Shown: positions 43,409-52,655 of the stretch, in pieces
Numbering within the stretch: the stretch's first letter is position 1
Layout: every line of letters begins with the position of its first letter
Source of the DNA: Pandoraea captiosa
GTDB lineage: Bacteria > Pseudomonadota > Gammaproteobacteria > Burkholderiales > Burkholderiaceae
Reading direction: 5' to 3'
DNA length: 64,000 nt
NCBI RefSeq assembly: GCF_902459775.1
Contig: NZ_CABPSQ010000012.1
Span: forward strand, 62,001-126,000
Program-made: the position numbers and the translations under genes
Notes under the pieces: model-generated
What the model was told of the DNA's origin: nothing
The model's database searches: none
Seen by the model: only the letters and a program-made list of their open reading frames with translations

Positions 43409-45082
43409 TCATTTCACTCGGTTCGCCGGCTTGCGCAGCACGAAAAGCTTGATGCTTTGCGGCGGCAGCTCCGCGCGCAGTTCGCGACCGGAAAATGTGG
43501 TGTCCGGCGCTCGCGCCAGCTTGTTGTCCACCAGTTGCCAGACTTCGCCCGTGCCCGCCTCGGCAAAGTTGGCGAGCGAAATCGTCGCCTGCGCGGCGCG
43601 CTCAAGTTGCTTGTTGATGACGACGAGCGTCAGCGCACCGTCCTTGTCGCGCAACGCGGCGAACGCCGACACCGTATCCGGATCGGGCGTGCTCGCGGCC
43701 ACGCTCGTCGATCCGAACTCACCGCCGTGGTCGTCGTAATTACGATACAGCTTGATCGCCTTGTACACCGGCATCGACGGATCGAGCGTGCCCCAGCGCG
43801 TGGCCATGTCCAGCTTTTCGCGGCCGAAAATGCCGAGAATGTCGGCCTGCGCGGTGGCCCCGTTCATGCGCGTGTCCGCGCCCCAGTTGTATTCGGTAAG
43901 CGCGATGGGCGTGCCCGGGTAATAGTACGTATCGACCCACTGGCGCATCATCGGAATCAGCGCAACCACGCTGTTGATCCACGTCGGGTCCTTGTAATTG
44001 GGGTCCCACAGGTTGCGCGTCGACCGGTTGCGCATGAGCGCGATGTCGGTCGAATGGCCGTCGGCCGGCTCTTCGTACTCCTTGCTCTGCGGATAAAAGT
44101 GCAGACTGAAGATATCGACCGGCCGCCCCGCCCGCTTCCACTGCGTGAGCAACCACGGGATGTACGGCATCCCCCCCGTTTCGTTCAGGCGGTCCGGCGC
44201 CTGGGCATAGCCATGCGTGATCGAGTGCTGCTGATCGAAGCCGCTGTACAGGTAACCGTTCCAGCCCCACTCTTCCGGTGCGAGCACCTTCGCACCCGGA
44301 TCCGCGGCCTTCACTGCGCGCGAATACGCGATGACCTTGGCGGCGATCTCGCTCGCGTGTGCGCCGCTCGGATGCGAATTGTTGTGTATCAGCTGCCAGA
44401 GACTGGGCTCGTTATCCATCGCGTAATACTTCACCCCGCCCGCGCGCGCCGGGCCGAATTGCTGCACTAGTGCGGCAACACGCGCCTGCTGGCTTGCGGG
44501 ATCGTCGGGCACGGTGGCGTCGTCCGGGTCGTTCCTGACGGGCGTGCCGTCGCGCAGAATCCCGTTGCCCGCATCCGTCATGCCGTCGACGTCGTGGTTC
44601 TGCTGCGGGCCGTATTTGGCAATGGAAAAGCTCGCGAGCCGGTCGCGTGAGCGCGAGAGCGTGGCCACGCGTCCGAGCATGGAGATCGTCACGATCGGCT
44701 GCGCGCCCGCGGCCTGTGTGAGCGCCACAAAGCGATCGCCGAACTGATCGTTGATGTCCGTCGGGTTGACGGGCAGGCTTTCGTAGTACCAGTCGCGCCC
44801 GGCGTTGCGCGCGTCGAGCCGCCAGTTGTAGGCCGACGCACTGTTGCCGCCCGAACGGTTGAGCGGTGCGCGCAGGTCCTGCAATATCGCCGTCGTGCCG
44901 AAATTGATGCCGTAGATCAGCGGATTGATCGGGTGCCGGTTGGCTGCCGCATCCACAGCAATGGTCACAGGTAACGCGCCGCCGGGCGTTGCCTCGGTGC
45001 AGGCGGCGCACGACAGCAACACGGCGGCGCCCACGAGTTTGGTCAGTCTGGAATACGCACTACGGCGCGGCAACACGCGCAT
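43409..45082 (-). CDS. GH44-like glycoside hydrolase lipoprotein
   Basis: A 557-residue predicted lipoprotein; the signal ends near LLSCAAC, giving two possible lipidated Cys. The mature protein matches GH44: VDAAANRHPINPLIYGINFG, NRSGGNSASAYNWRLDARNAGRDWYYES, the acid/base Glu in YAMDNEPSLW and the nucleophile Glu in ALTEYNWGAD, then a C-terminal beta domain. GH44 enzymes cleave beta-1,4-glucans and xyloglucan. Here it lies inside an EPS operon, so it may trim or release the polymer being exported. The ATG at 45082 has CGGAG 6-10 bases upstream and overlaps the wzy-like gene by 23 bp. Confidence 0.9.
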   Translation of the reverse strand: MRVLPRRSAYSRLTKLVGAAVLLSCAACTEATPGGALPVTIAVDAAANRHPINPLIYGINFGTTAILQDLRAPLNRSGGNSASAYNWRLDARNAGRDWYYESLPVNPTDINDQFGDRFVALTQAAGAQPIVTISMLGRVATLSRSRDRLASFSIAKYGPQQNHDVDGMTDAGNGILRDGTPVRNDPDDATVPDDPASQQARVAALVQQFGPARAGGVKYYAMDNEPSLWQLIHNNSHPSGAHASEIAAKVIAYSRAVKAADPGAKVLAPEEWGWNGYLYSGFDQQHSITHGYAQAPDRLNETGGMPYIPWLLTQWKRAGRPVDIFSLHFYPQSKEYEEPADGHSTDIALMRNRSTRNLWDPNYKDPTWINSVVALIPMMRQWVDTYYYPGTPIALTEYNWGADTRMNGATAQADILGIFGREKLDMATRWGTLDPSMPVYKAIKLYRNYDDHGGEFGSTSVAASTPDPDTVSAFAALRDKDGALTLVVINKQLERAAQATISLANFAEAGTGEVWQLVDNKLARAPDTTFSGRELRAELPPQSIKLFVLRKPANRVK

Positions 45083-46388
45083 GGAAACTCCGGGGAGCAG
45101 CACGATAATCGAATCCGCCGGCGCGCCAGACATAGACGAAGATCGCCAGAATGACGGCCGTCTCGCCCGGTGCCAGTGTTGGCGGATAGAAGAAGGAAAC
45201 GAGCAGCACGAAAACCAGATAGTCGTACAGCGCTCCGAGGAAATCGTCTTCGACTTCCGCGCGCAGGCGCCGATAGAAAAAAAGGCCTCGCAGCTGAAAG
45301 CACAGAATGACGAACGCGCCGATCAGGCCGTACTCGAACACGATCCCAAGCCACGTAATGTCGGCCAGGAAGAAGAAGTGGTGGAAATACGTCGTGAGCG
45401 TGTCGCCGCTCGCGGGGCTGATGGTCCCCACGCCGAACAGCCAGCGCAACGAGTCGTTACCGAGAAAACGCGTCGCGAGCAGGGCCGAGATACGACGCGT
45501 ATCGAAACCCGTTTCCGCATTGGCGCTGAAGATCGTCGCGAGATACCCCATCGAAAAGATACCGACGAGTACGATCGGCGCGACGAGCATCAGGCCGATA
45601 CGCGCACGCGGGCGCGCCCACACGAACGTGTTGATCACCAGCACACCCATGATGCCGATGGCCATCGCGCGCGATTTGACGATCAGCAGCGCCACCGCCA
45701 GCCCGATCAGCACGCTCACGAGATAGCCGACGTGGCGCTCGAAGAACGCGCGGCGATAGCAGAAAAACAACAGGATGAACGGAAAGTACATCGACATGCG
45801 AATGCGATGTCCGCGACTGTCGCTCGTGAAGAACGGCGCTTGTCCGAAAACGTAGGTTTCCTTGTACCAGTCGGCGGGCACCAGCAGCCACATGAGAATC
45901 AGGGCGCCAACGACGATGGCGCCGAGAATGACGAAGCTGCGCCCCAACTCATGCAGCGTGGGCTTGAGCATGAGCAGCAGTGCAAGAAAGGAAAAGAAAT
46001 ACAGGATCGGCAGCAGCTTCACCTGTGCCGTAACGCTGGTGAAGACGCTTTCGTGAAAGTAAATCACGGCCGCGAAGCTCGGCACGAGCACCAGCCACGC
46101 AAAGCTGAGCAACACCTGCCGCGTCATCGGAAAGCGCGGCTGGCTGCCCAGGCGCAACACCAGCGGCAGCGTGAGAATCGGAAACGCCTTCGAGAGCGCC
46201 CACAGCGGATAGAGCGTCGCGATGTAGTGGAACGTCTGACCGAACAACGGCAACAGCACGACCAGCACGGCAACGACAGCCGTGCGCGGCAAGCCGCCCG
46301 CGAACACGGCCGGCAAGTCGTCCGCGGGATGTTCGGCGGCATCCGGTGCGGTGGGTCTCGTTTCGAAGGATGGCTGCGCGGCTGTCAC
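45060..46388 (-). CDS. Wzy-like polysaccharide polymerase / O-antigen ligase family protein
   Basis: A 442-residue protein with 11-12 membrane helices and one large periplasmic loop (about 285-330, with FLGNDSLRWLFGVGTIS). The topology and the SRAMAIGIMG stretch fit the Wzy_C/O-antigen ligase group. With Wzx, Wza and Wzc genes next door, a polymerase role is likelier than lipid A ligase. The ATG at 46388 has no strong ribosome site; it follows the Wza-like gene by 116 bp. Confidence 0.83.
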   Translation of the reverse strand: MTAAQPSFETRPTAPDAAEHPADDLPAVFAGGLPRTAVVAVLVVLLPLFGQTFHYIATLYPLWALSKAFPILTLPLVLRLGSQPRFPMTRQVLLSFAWLVLVPSFAAVIYFHESVFTSVTAQVKLLPILYFFSFLALLLMLKPTLHELGRSFVILGAIVVGALILMWLLVPADWYKETYVFGQAPFFTSDSRGHRIRMSMYFPFILLFFCYRRAFFERHVGYLVSVLIGLAVALLIVKSRAMAIGIMGVLVINTFVWARPRARIGLMLVAPIVLVGIFSMGYLATIFSANAETGFDTRRISALLATRFLGNDSLRWLFGVGTISPASGDTLTTYFHHFFFLADITWLGIVFEYGLIGAFVILCFQLRGLFFYRRLRAEVEDDFLGALYDYLVFVLLVSFFYPPTLAPGETAVILAIFVYVWRAGGFDYRAAPRSFHARVAAP

Positions 46389-46504
46389 GAAGCGGTTGAA
46401 ATCGGTAGTTAGACTGGGCGAATTTGCCGGATCGGGTCGGACGTTGCCGGAGGCCGCACTTCGTGTGCGACGTCCAGCGTTACTTCCACCGTTAAGTCCG
46501 GCGA

Positions 46505-47221
46505 TCAGAAGCTGCGTGCGCCGTTGATGTCGTAGTTGACGTTCTTGTTGAACGGCAGCGCCTTGTTGATGTACTGGTCGACCCAGAGATCGACTTCGGC
46601 AATCGACGACTTCGGCACGAAGATCGTGTCGTTCGACTGCAACACGATGTCATGCGCGGGATCGCCCTGCTGCGTGAGCGCCTTCACGTCGACCGTGCGA
46701 AGCATCGGACGACCGTCGGGGCTGCGGCGAATCAGCACGATTTCGCCGGTACGTGCGGTGTCGAGCAGGCCCTGCGCCGTGATGATTGCCTGCATCACGC
46801 TCATACCGGGCGTGAGCGCGAGCTCGCCGGGCTTGCCGACTTCGCCGCCGACGAAAACGTGTGCGGCGGTCTGCGTCACGGCGACCATGGCCATCGCATT
46901 CGCGGTCATGTGGTTGGCCGCGAGTGCGCGGTTGACCGTGTCGCCGAATTGCGCGAGCGTCTGGCCGGCTGCCGGCAGGTTGCCTGCGAACGGCATGGCA
47001 ACGGTGCCGTCGGGCGCGACGCGGCCCTTGTAGTTGAGCTCGATGTTAAATGGCAACACCACGGAAATGTCGTCGCCCGGCAACAGCCGGTACGGACTCG
47101 GCGTGGCATCGACCCACGTCGCGAAACGATCGGGTTGCTGGTATTTGGTGTCGACCCAGGTTTGGGTGCAGGCCGTCAGCGTCATCAGCGCCAGTACGCA
47201 GGCCGGGCGGAGCATATTCAT
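46505..47221 (-). CDS. Wza-like polysaccharide export lipoprotein (short)
   Basis: A 238-residue outer-membrane export lipoprotein with lipobox LTAC (Cys18). It contains the Poly_export domain (YRLLPGDDISVVLPFNIELNYKGRVAPDGTVAMPFAGNLPAAGQTL) and one SLBB domain (AHVFVGGEVGKPGELALTPGMSVMQAIITAQG). It lacks the extra SLBB and C-terminal transmembrane helix of E. coli Wza (359 residues). First gene of the leftward operon; divergent from the Wzc-like gene, its functional partner. Confidence 0.9.
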   Translation of the reverse strand: MNMLRPACVLALMTLTACTQTWVDTKYQQPDRFATWVDATPSPYRLLPGDDISVVLPFNIELNYKGRVAPDGTVAMPFAGNLPAAGQTLAQFGDTVNRALAANHMTANAMAMVAVTQTAAHVFVGGEVGKPGELALTPGMSVMQAIITAQGLLDTARTGEIVLIRRSPDGRPMLRTVDVKALTQQGDPAHDIVLQSNDTIFVPKSSIAEVDLWVDQYINKALPFNKNVNYDINGARSF

Positions 47222-47428
47222 GGGACAGATGGCACGAGGCCGGGGTAGTTACACGGAGTTTGGACCGTACTCTAGTGCACTTCTGCCGTCTCGCCAAGCA
47301 CGATAAAACAGCGTCAGATTTAGGATAATGGCGGTTTTAGGGGGACTTTACGGGGACTTTCTTGCGTAAGATATGCGCCTTGAAACCATTCCAAATGGCC
47401 GGGCAACCTTTACGCTTCTTGCATCGCT

Positions 47429-49636
47429 ATGGCAATTACGACTAGAACAAGGCCTGACCGGCACGCCGCGGTCGTCGACGTGACGATCCGGGATTATCTC
47501 AACACCCTTTTTTACTATCGCAAGATTGCCACGACGGTGTTCCTCGCCATTGTGGCGCTCGGCATTCTCGTCGCGCTCTTCGTGCCGATTCCGTATCGCG
47601 CACAGGCCACGTTGCTCGTGCTCAATGCGGGGTACTACGACCAGACCAACAATCCGAACGGCGGTGTGTCGCTGCAACCCCCGCCCGGACAGTTGAACGG
47701 TGTGGAAGCGCAGATTCTCTCCAGCCCCGAACTGCACCGCGACGTCATCCTCTCGAAGCTCGGCCCGAGTGCGACGGCAAGCGAGATCGACCGCGAGTTG
47801 CAGAACTTCGAGAAGCGTCTGCACATCGAGCAGAACGATCTGGCCAACACCATCACGCTGACCTATTCGGATACCGATCCGAAGGCGGCGGCCGATGCGC
47901 TGGCGCGCCTGCTCGACAAGTACTTCCGTCAGCGCGCATCGATCTTCACGCAGGGTCGCGTCAACCTGCTGGTCAGCCAGCGCGACGACGTGGGCAAGCA
48001 ACTCGACAAGGCAGACGCCGATCTGCTCGCGTTCCAGAAGAAGCACGGCATCGTGAAGATCGACGATCAGACGTCGCGCGCCGTGATGCTCGAAGCGCAA
48101 CTCGTGCAGCGCAAGCTCGAAACCGATGCGAAGCTCGCTCAGGACCGCAGCGAACTGAAGTCGCTGCAAAGCTCGACCCGGGACGTGCGCTCGACGATTC
48201 CGATCTACACGGACGACTCCGAGACCAGCCGCGCGATCAACACGCTGCAAGGTTCGCTGAGCGAGCTGGAGAACAAGCGCGCCGACTTCGCATCGCGCTA
48301 CATGGCGACCTCGCCGTTCGTGGTGCAGCTCGACAAGCAGATCGCCGACATGCGCGCGAACATCGCCAAGCAGCGTCAGGAGATGATGACCGCCACGCGC
48401 TTGGGCCATAACAACTATTACGACGTGGTGCAGGAACGTCTTGCCGTGCTCAACGCGAGCATCGCCGGTGGCGTGGCCCAGCAAGCGGAGCTCGAAGCGC
48501 AGATCAAGGACACCCGCAGCAAGCTGCAAGGCATGAGCGACGTGTCGAGCCAGTTGAGTCAGTTGCAGGCGCGTCGCGACATTCTCGCCGACAGCTTCAA
48601 GGACCGTTCGCGCCAGGTGGAACTCGCCCGCGTGCAGCAGGGTCAGGTCAGCCAGATCAACGGCACCAACGTGCGCGTCATTCAGGCGCCTTTCCCGCCG
48701 TCGCAACGCAGCGTGTCGGCCAGCCTGCTGATTGCCGCGTCGATTGCCGCCGGCCTGTTGATCTCTGCGCTCACGGTGCTGATTCTGTCGAGCCTGCGCG
48801 AAACGTTCCTCAGCCCGGAACAAGTCGAACGCGCGCTGCTGCTGCCGGTGGTGAACGCCCCGGTGCTGCTCGGCGGGGCACGAGCCGGTGGCGCCGGTGC
48901 CGCCGGTGCCGCTGACGTTACCGGTTCCGGCGGCGCGACAGCGGGTGGCGCGAATGCCGAACCCGCCTATGCGCGTCCCGCGCATCTGGCCTACGGTCGC
49001 ATGATCGCCGCGATCAATAGCAGCACCGACGCGCATGCCAAGGTGGTGATGGTGTTGTCGACCGGCAGAAACGACGGCCAGTCTTCCGTCATTCAAGGGC
49101 TTACAAGCGAACTCGAATATCGCTCCGACAAACCGATTCTGATTCTGGACATCGCCTCGACGCCCGACGCGCCGGTATATGGCAAGCCGAACGCGCAAGG
49201 CCTGCTGGAATGGCCATCGAACGGCAGCAGCCGCACCGCCGGCGCCGAGGGCGGCGTCCGCATCAATGCAGATGCCGCCGGAGCGCTTGCGGACCTGACG
49301 TTCACGCGTGTCGATCGTCACAACATCGTTGTGGCGCAACCGCGCAGCGGCGCCATTCCGTCGTCGTGGCAGCAGGTCACGCGGCTGTTCGACGGGCTGC
49401 GCGAGTCGCACGACTACATCGTCGTGCATGCGCCGCCGTCGAGTCAGTCGTTCAGCGGCATCGAAAACGCGTCGCTGGCGGACGCCACGGTGCTCGTGGT
49501 GCGCGCGGAAGCCACGCGCAAGCCGGTCATTGCCGGTCTCAAGGCGCAGGTCGAAGACGCGGGAGGCCGCCTCATTGGCGTGGCGCTCACGCATCGTCGC
49601 GGCTACATTCCGAGCTTCATCTACCGGTTCTTCTAA
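47429..49636 (+). CDS. GumC/Wzc-like polysaccharide co-polymerase with a degenerate kinase domain
   Basis: A 735-residue chain-length and export protein. Membrane helices lie at about 33-55 and 433-455 and flank a large coiled-coil periplasmic domain with the Wzz motif and the GNVR-like end NVRVIQAPFPPSQRSVSASLL. The C-terminal cytoplasmic domain resembles a BY-kinase, but its Walker A region reads LSTGRNDGQSSVIQ instead of GxxxxGKS/T, and the tail has no tyrosine cluster (it ends GYIPSFIYRFF). A Gly/Ala-rich linker (about 483-510) joins the halves. Divergent from the Wza-like gene. Confidence 0.88.
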   Translation: MAITTRTRPDRHAAVVDVTIRDYLNTLFYYRKIATTVFLAIVALGILVALFVPIPYRAQATLLVLNAGYYDQTNNPNGGVSLQPPPGQLNGVEAQILSSPELHRDVILSKLGPSATASEIDRELQNFEKRLHIEQNDLANTITLTYSDTDPKAAADALARLLDKYFRQRASIFTQGRVNLLVSQRDDVGKQLDKADADLLAFQKKHGIVKIDDQTSRAVMLEAQLVQRKLETDAKLAQDRSELKSLQSSTRDVRSTIPIYTDDSETSRAINTLQGSLSELENKRADFASRYMATSPFVVQLDKQIADMRANIAKQRQEMMTATRLGHNNYYDVVQERLAVLNASIAGGVAQQAELEAQIKDTRSKLQGMSDVSSQLSQLQARRDILADSFKDRSRQVELARVQQGQVSQINGTNVRVIQAPFPPSQRSVSASLLIAASIAAGLLISALTVLILSSLRETFLSPEQVERALLLPVVNAPVLLGGARAGGAGAAGAADVTGSGGATAGGANAEPAYARPAHLAYGRMIAAINSSTDAHAKVVMVLSTGRNDGQSSVIQGLTSELEYRSDKPILILDIASTPDAPVYGKPNAQGLLEWPSNGSSRTAGAEGGVRINADAAGALADLTFTRVDRHNIVVAQPRSGAIPSSWQQVTRLFDGLRESHDYIVVHAPPSSQSFSGIENASLADATVLVVRAEATRKPVIAGLKAQVEDAGGRLIGVALTHRRGYIPSFIYRFF

Positions 49637-49655
49637 GGCCTCGGTGCAGACCCTC

Positions 49656-50645
49656 ATGCCCCAAATCAGCGCGATCCTGCCGATCAAGACCCGCGGACGA
49701 CACTACGCCGACAACATCGGTCGTTGCGACATCCTCTTCTCGTCGCTGCGACACTTCACGACGCCGGACCTGTTCCATCGCTTCGTGATCATCGTGCCGC
49801 ACGACGAAGTCGAGGAAGTGCGTAGCTATGCGAAGGCGTGGTCCGACTTCCCCATCGAAGTGATCGACGAGTCGCTGTACATGGGGGCGTTCAACGAGTT
49901 CTCGCAGCGGCACCAGATCCGTAACTGGCATCGTCAGCAGATCATCAAGATCAACGCGCCGGAGTGGATCGAGACCGAGTACTTCCTCATCTTCGATCCC
50001 GACTGTTTCGCCACCCACGCCTTCGACTACGACTCGCTCATCGTCGACGGCCGTGCGATCACGCACCTCAAGGGACGAAGCGTCGAGCCGTACTACTGGG
50101 AAGCGTCGGCCAAGCTGCTCGATGTCGATCCGCATCTGGATCGCGAAGGCGTGTGGTGGACGCCCGCAACGCTCTCGCGCTCGCTGTGCCTGTCGCTGCA
50201 GGCGCGGCTCGAAGCTGTGCACGGTACGGACTGGAAGCGCGTGCTGCTCGCGAACTACGCCATCGACTGGACGGAATACACGCTGTACTGGCTCAACGCC
50301 GAGCGGGCCGGCCTGCTCGACAAGTACCACACGCAGGCCGTGCCCCCGCAGCGCACGCTGCACGCCGACGAGAGCGTGTGGTTTGCCGACAAGATGCAGG
50401 AGTGGGACGCCGCGCACTACTTCGCCCCCGAAAGCGATGGATTGTTCGCCGTGGTGCAGAGCAATACGAAGATTCCGCTCGATCAGGTCGTGGCGAAGCT
50501 CTCGCCGTATTTCCCGATCGACATTCAGCCGTACGAGCGTCACGTGGACCCTGCGCTCAAGGGCGCAGAGTTATACTCGGCGGTCGTGCGCAAGGGGCTC
50601 AAGATGGTCAAGAAGTTGCTGGGCAACGGCGCGGGTATCAAATAA
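49656..50645 (+). CDS. DUF6492-like putative glycosyltransferase
   Basis: A 329-residue soluble protein with a nucleotide-sugar-type fold. It has SAILPIKTRGRHYADNIGRCDILFSSLRHF at the N-terminus, ETEYFLIFDPDCFATHAFDYDSLI (a DPDC motif in place of DxD) and a WTEYTLYWLNAERAGLLDKYH helix. Proteins of this kind sit in polysaccharide loci and are thought to be glycosyltransferases; biochemistry is unknown to me. A GTG at 49644 with AAGG five bases upstream is an alternative start. It lies between the Wzc-like and acyltransferase genes, in one operon. Confidence 0.75.
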   Translation: MPQISAILPIKTRGRHYADNIGRCDILFSSLRHFTTPDLFHRFVIIVPHDEVEEVRSYAKAWSDFPIEVIDESLYMGAFNEFSQRHQIRNWHRQQIIKINAPEWIETEYFLIFDPDCFATHAFDYDSLIVDGRAITHLKGRSVEPYYWEASAKLLDVDPHLDREGVWWTPATLSRSLCLSLQARLEAVHGTDWKRVLLANYAIDWTEYTLYWLNAERAGLLDKYHTQAVPPQRTLHADESVWFADKMQEWDAAHYFAPESDGLFAVVQSNTKIPLDQVVAKLSPYFPIDIQPYERHVDPALKGAELYSAVVRKGLKMVKKLLGNGAGIK

Positions 50646-50661
50646 GACAGGACCCGATTCC

Positions 50662-51855
50662 ATGAGCAGTACGGGCAGCACGGGCAGTACAGGCAACATC
50701 GGCAACACAGGCAACACCGACAGCACGCGTGGCCGGATGGTCGGCATCGAGATCCTGCGATTTTTCAGTGCGTTCGCGGTGCTCGTCTGGCATTACCAGC
50801 ATTTCTTCTTCCGGCCCGAAACGGCGTCCATCGAAGTGGTGCGCGACACGCAGCCGCTCTACGCGCTGTTGCATCCGTTCTACGATTTCGGATGGCTCGG
50901 CGTGAACGTCTTCTGGACGATCTCCGGCTTCATTTTCTTCAACCGCTATCTGTCGAAGATCGTTGCCCGCCAGGTCTCCGGCGGCCTGTTCTTCCTGAAC
51001 CGTTTCTCGCGGTTGTACCCGCTGCATATCGTCACGCTCGTGGTCGTGGCGCTGTTGCAGACGTATTACGTGCGCGAGAACCACGCGTTCTTCGTTTATC
51101 CGTACAACACGCCTTACGACTTCTTCGTCAACGTGATCTTCGCGTCCGGCTGGTTGACGCCGTACACCGACTCATTCAACGGTCCGGTGTGGAGCGTATC
51201 GACGGAAATCGTGATTTATGTGGCGTTCTTCCTGCTGGCGCGATGCTGTCGCATCGGTCTCGGGTGGACGTTGCTGATCATGTGCCTCTCGGCGGCCACA
51301 GGGGGCCTGCTGATTCATCAGCACATCAAGGGTAGCGAGTCGAACATCGTCTTCTGCGCCTTCTACTTTTTCATGGGCGGCGCGGTACACCTGGTTTACG
51401 AGCGGTTGCGCGACGTCATCGAGGCACACCGTCGTGCAACGGTGTTGCTGTGCTGTGCGGGGTATGCGGTATTGTTCGCCGCGTGCGCGCTGTTCGGCGG
51501 GACGAAATATCTGGCAGCGACGGTCATTGCACCGGTCTCGATCGTGTTGCTGCACGCCATCGAGCCGTGGATTCCTGAACGGTTCGCGTCGCCCATCGCC
51601 AATCTCGGCAACACGACATATTCCAGCTATCTGATTCACTTTCCGCTGCAACTCACGACGGTGATCGTGTTGCAGCGTATGGGCATGTCGAGCGCGACCC
51701 TGGCCATGAGTCCATGGTTCCTGGCGGCCTATCTGATCGTGGTGTTCGTGCTTGCGCGGTGGGTCTATCGGGCGCTGGAGGCACCGGCGCAGACGTTCCT
51801 GCGGCGGCGTCTGGCCTGGCTCGGCGGGCGCTCGCGGCGCGGCGCCGCGAACTGA
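50662..51855 (+). CDS. Acyltransferase 3 family (OafA-like) membrane O-acyltransferase
   Basis: A 397-residue integral membrane protein with about 10 helices. It has GIEILRFFSAFAVLVWHYQHF (catalytic His), GWLGVNVFWTISGFIFFNRYL and NRFSRLYPLHI, the standard signature of enzymes that acetylate surface sugars. The first 24 residues are a Ser/Thr/Gly/Asn repeat encoded by 9-bp tandem units. It follows the DUF6492-like gene by 16 bp and probably O-acetylates the EPS. Confidence 0.92.
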   Translation: MSSTGSTGSTGNIGNTGNTDSTRGRMVGIEILRFFSAFAVLVWHYQHFFFRPETASIEVVRDTQPLYALLHPFYDFGWLGVNVFWTISGFIFFNRYLSKIVARQVSGGLFFLNRFSRLYPLHIVTLVVVALLQTYYVRENHAFFVYPYNTPYDFFVNVIFASGWLTPYTDSFNGPVWSVSTEIVIYVAFFLLARCCRIGLGWTLLIMCLSAATGGLLIHQHIKGSESNIVFCAFYFFMGGAVHLVYERLRDVIEAHRRATVLLCCAGYAVLFAACALFGGTKYLAATVIAPVSIVLLHAIEPWIPERFASPIANLGNTTYSSYLIHFPLQLTTVIVLQRMGMSSATLAMSPWFLAAYLIVVFVLARWVYRALEAPAQTFLRRRLAWLGGRSRRGAAN

Positions 51856-51937
51856 CGGTTGGCACGTTGCTGAGGTGCTGCTGACGCCGTGCCGAACCCT
51901 GTGCCGCCACATCGTCGGGACGTAGCGATCACGCCGG

Positions 51938-52162
51938 TCAATGATGGTGATGGTGGTGATGCGACCAGAGCGGGTCCATCGAATCGACGAACGACGCAAC
52001 GGCGTCCTTGTCGCCCGTGGCGTGGCGCATCAGCTGGCCGCACTTGCACCAGCCCTGATACGGCGTGATGTGCGAACAGGCGGTCGTCTTCTGCAGATAC
52101 AGCGTGACGGGTTTGGCACACTTGGTGCACTTGAACTTGAGAGTCAGGGCGGGTCGGCTCAT
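51938..52162 (-). CDS. Small Cys-rich (zinc-ribbon-like) protein with a natural seven-His tail
   Basis: A 74-residue protein. Cys12-x2-Cys15 (FKCTKC), Cys29 and Cys39-x-Cys41 (WCKCG) suggest a zinc ribbon. The C-terminus is WS followed by seven His and stop. Not recognised as a named family. It might bind zinc, nickel or cobalt, or act as a metal store; inference only. It lies between the EPS locus and the tRNAs, on its own strand, with a weak ribosome site (GGATT). Confidence 0.65.
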   Translation of the reverse strand: MSRPALTLKFKCTKCAKPVTLYLQKTTACSHITPYQGWCKCGQLMRHATGDKDAVASFVDSMDPLWSHHHHHHH

Positions 52163-52305
52163 CGGCAATCCATCATGCGGCGCGCGACGGGGCGCGTCGG
52201 TGCAAAAGCGGTATTGTACCGGCAGAGGCCGTTCGCCCGCTGACGCCGAATCGCCGTGGCGGGTCGCACGAACGTCGCATAAGGATCGGCACAAGCGATG
52301 TAAAC

Positions 52306-52344
52306 GCAAGAAGCCGGATGTCGTGAAGACATCCGGCTTCTTGC
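52306..52344. terminator. 17-bp perfect hairpin next to the tRNA genes
   Basis: GCAAGAAGCCGGATGTC pairs with its complement across five bases (GTGAA). On the minus strand it follows the tRNA-Glu gene by about 60 bp, so it most likely ends the tRNA transcript. Confidence 0.85.
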
Positions 52345-52402
52345 TTTGCCGAACCTGACGCCGGCCGACTTCGGTGCAAACCACGGCACCGCTGCCGTTA
52401 TG

Positions 52403-52478
52403 TGGCGTCCCCTAGGGGATTCGAACCCCTGTACTCACCGTGAAAGGGTGATGTCCTAGGCCTCTAGACGAAGGGGAC
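52403..52478 (-). tRNA. tRNA-Glu (anticodon UUC)
   Basis: On the minus strand the acceptor stem GTCCCCT/AGGGGAC, the anticodon loop with TTC in CCTTTCACGG, and the T-loop GTTCGAATC are all present. CCA is encoded. 76 nt. Confidence 0.97.
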
Positions 52479-52495
52479 AAAAATCGTCATTCGTT

Positions 52496-52571
<76 letters not shown>

Positions 52572-52655
52572 GCGCGAAGAGGCGTGACTATAGCGTATTT
52601 GGACAAACTTGGCAAACACCGCCTGACCAGGCCGCGCGTGCTGCGTCCGTGCCTG

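Noticed and set aside
47348-49687. A very long minus-strand frame opposite the Wzc-like gene
   Set aside because: Arg/His/Gln-rich translation typical of an antisense shadow in GC-rich DNA.
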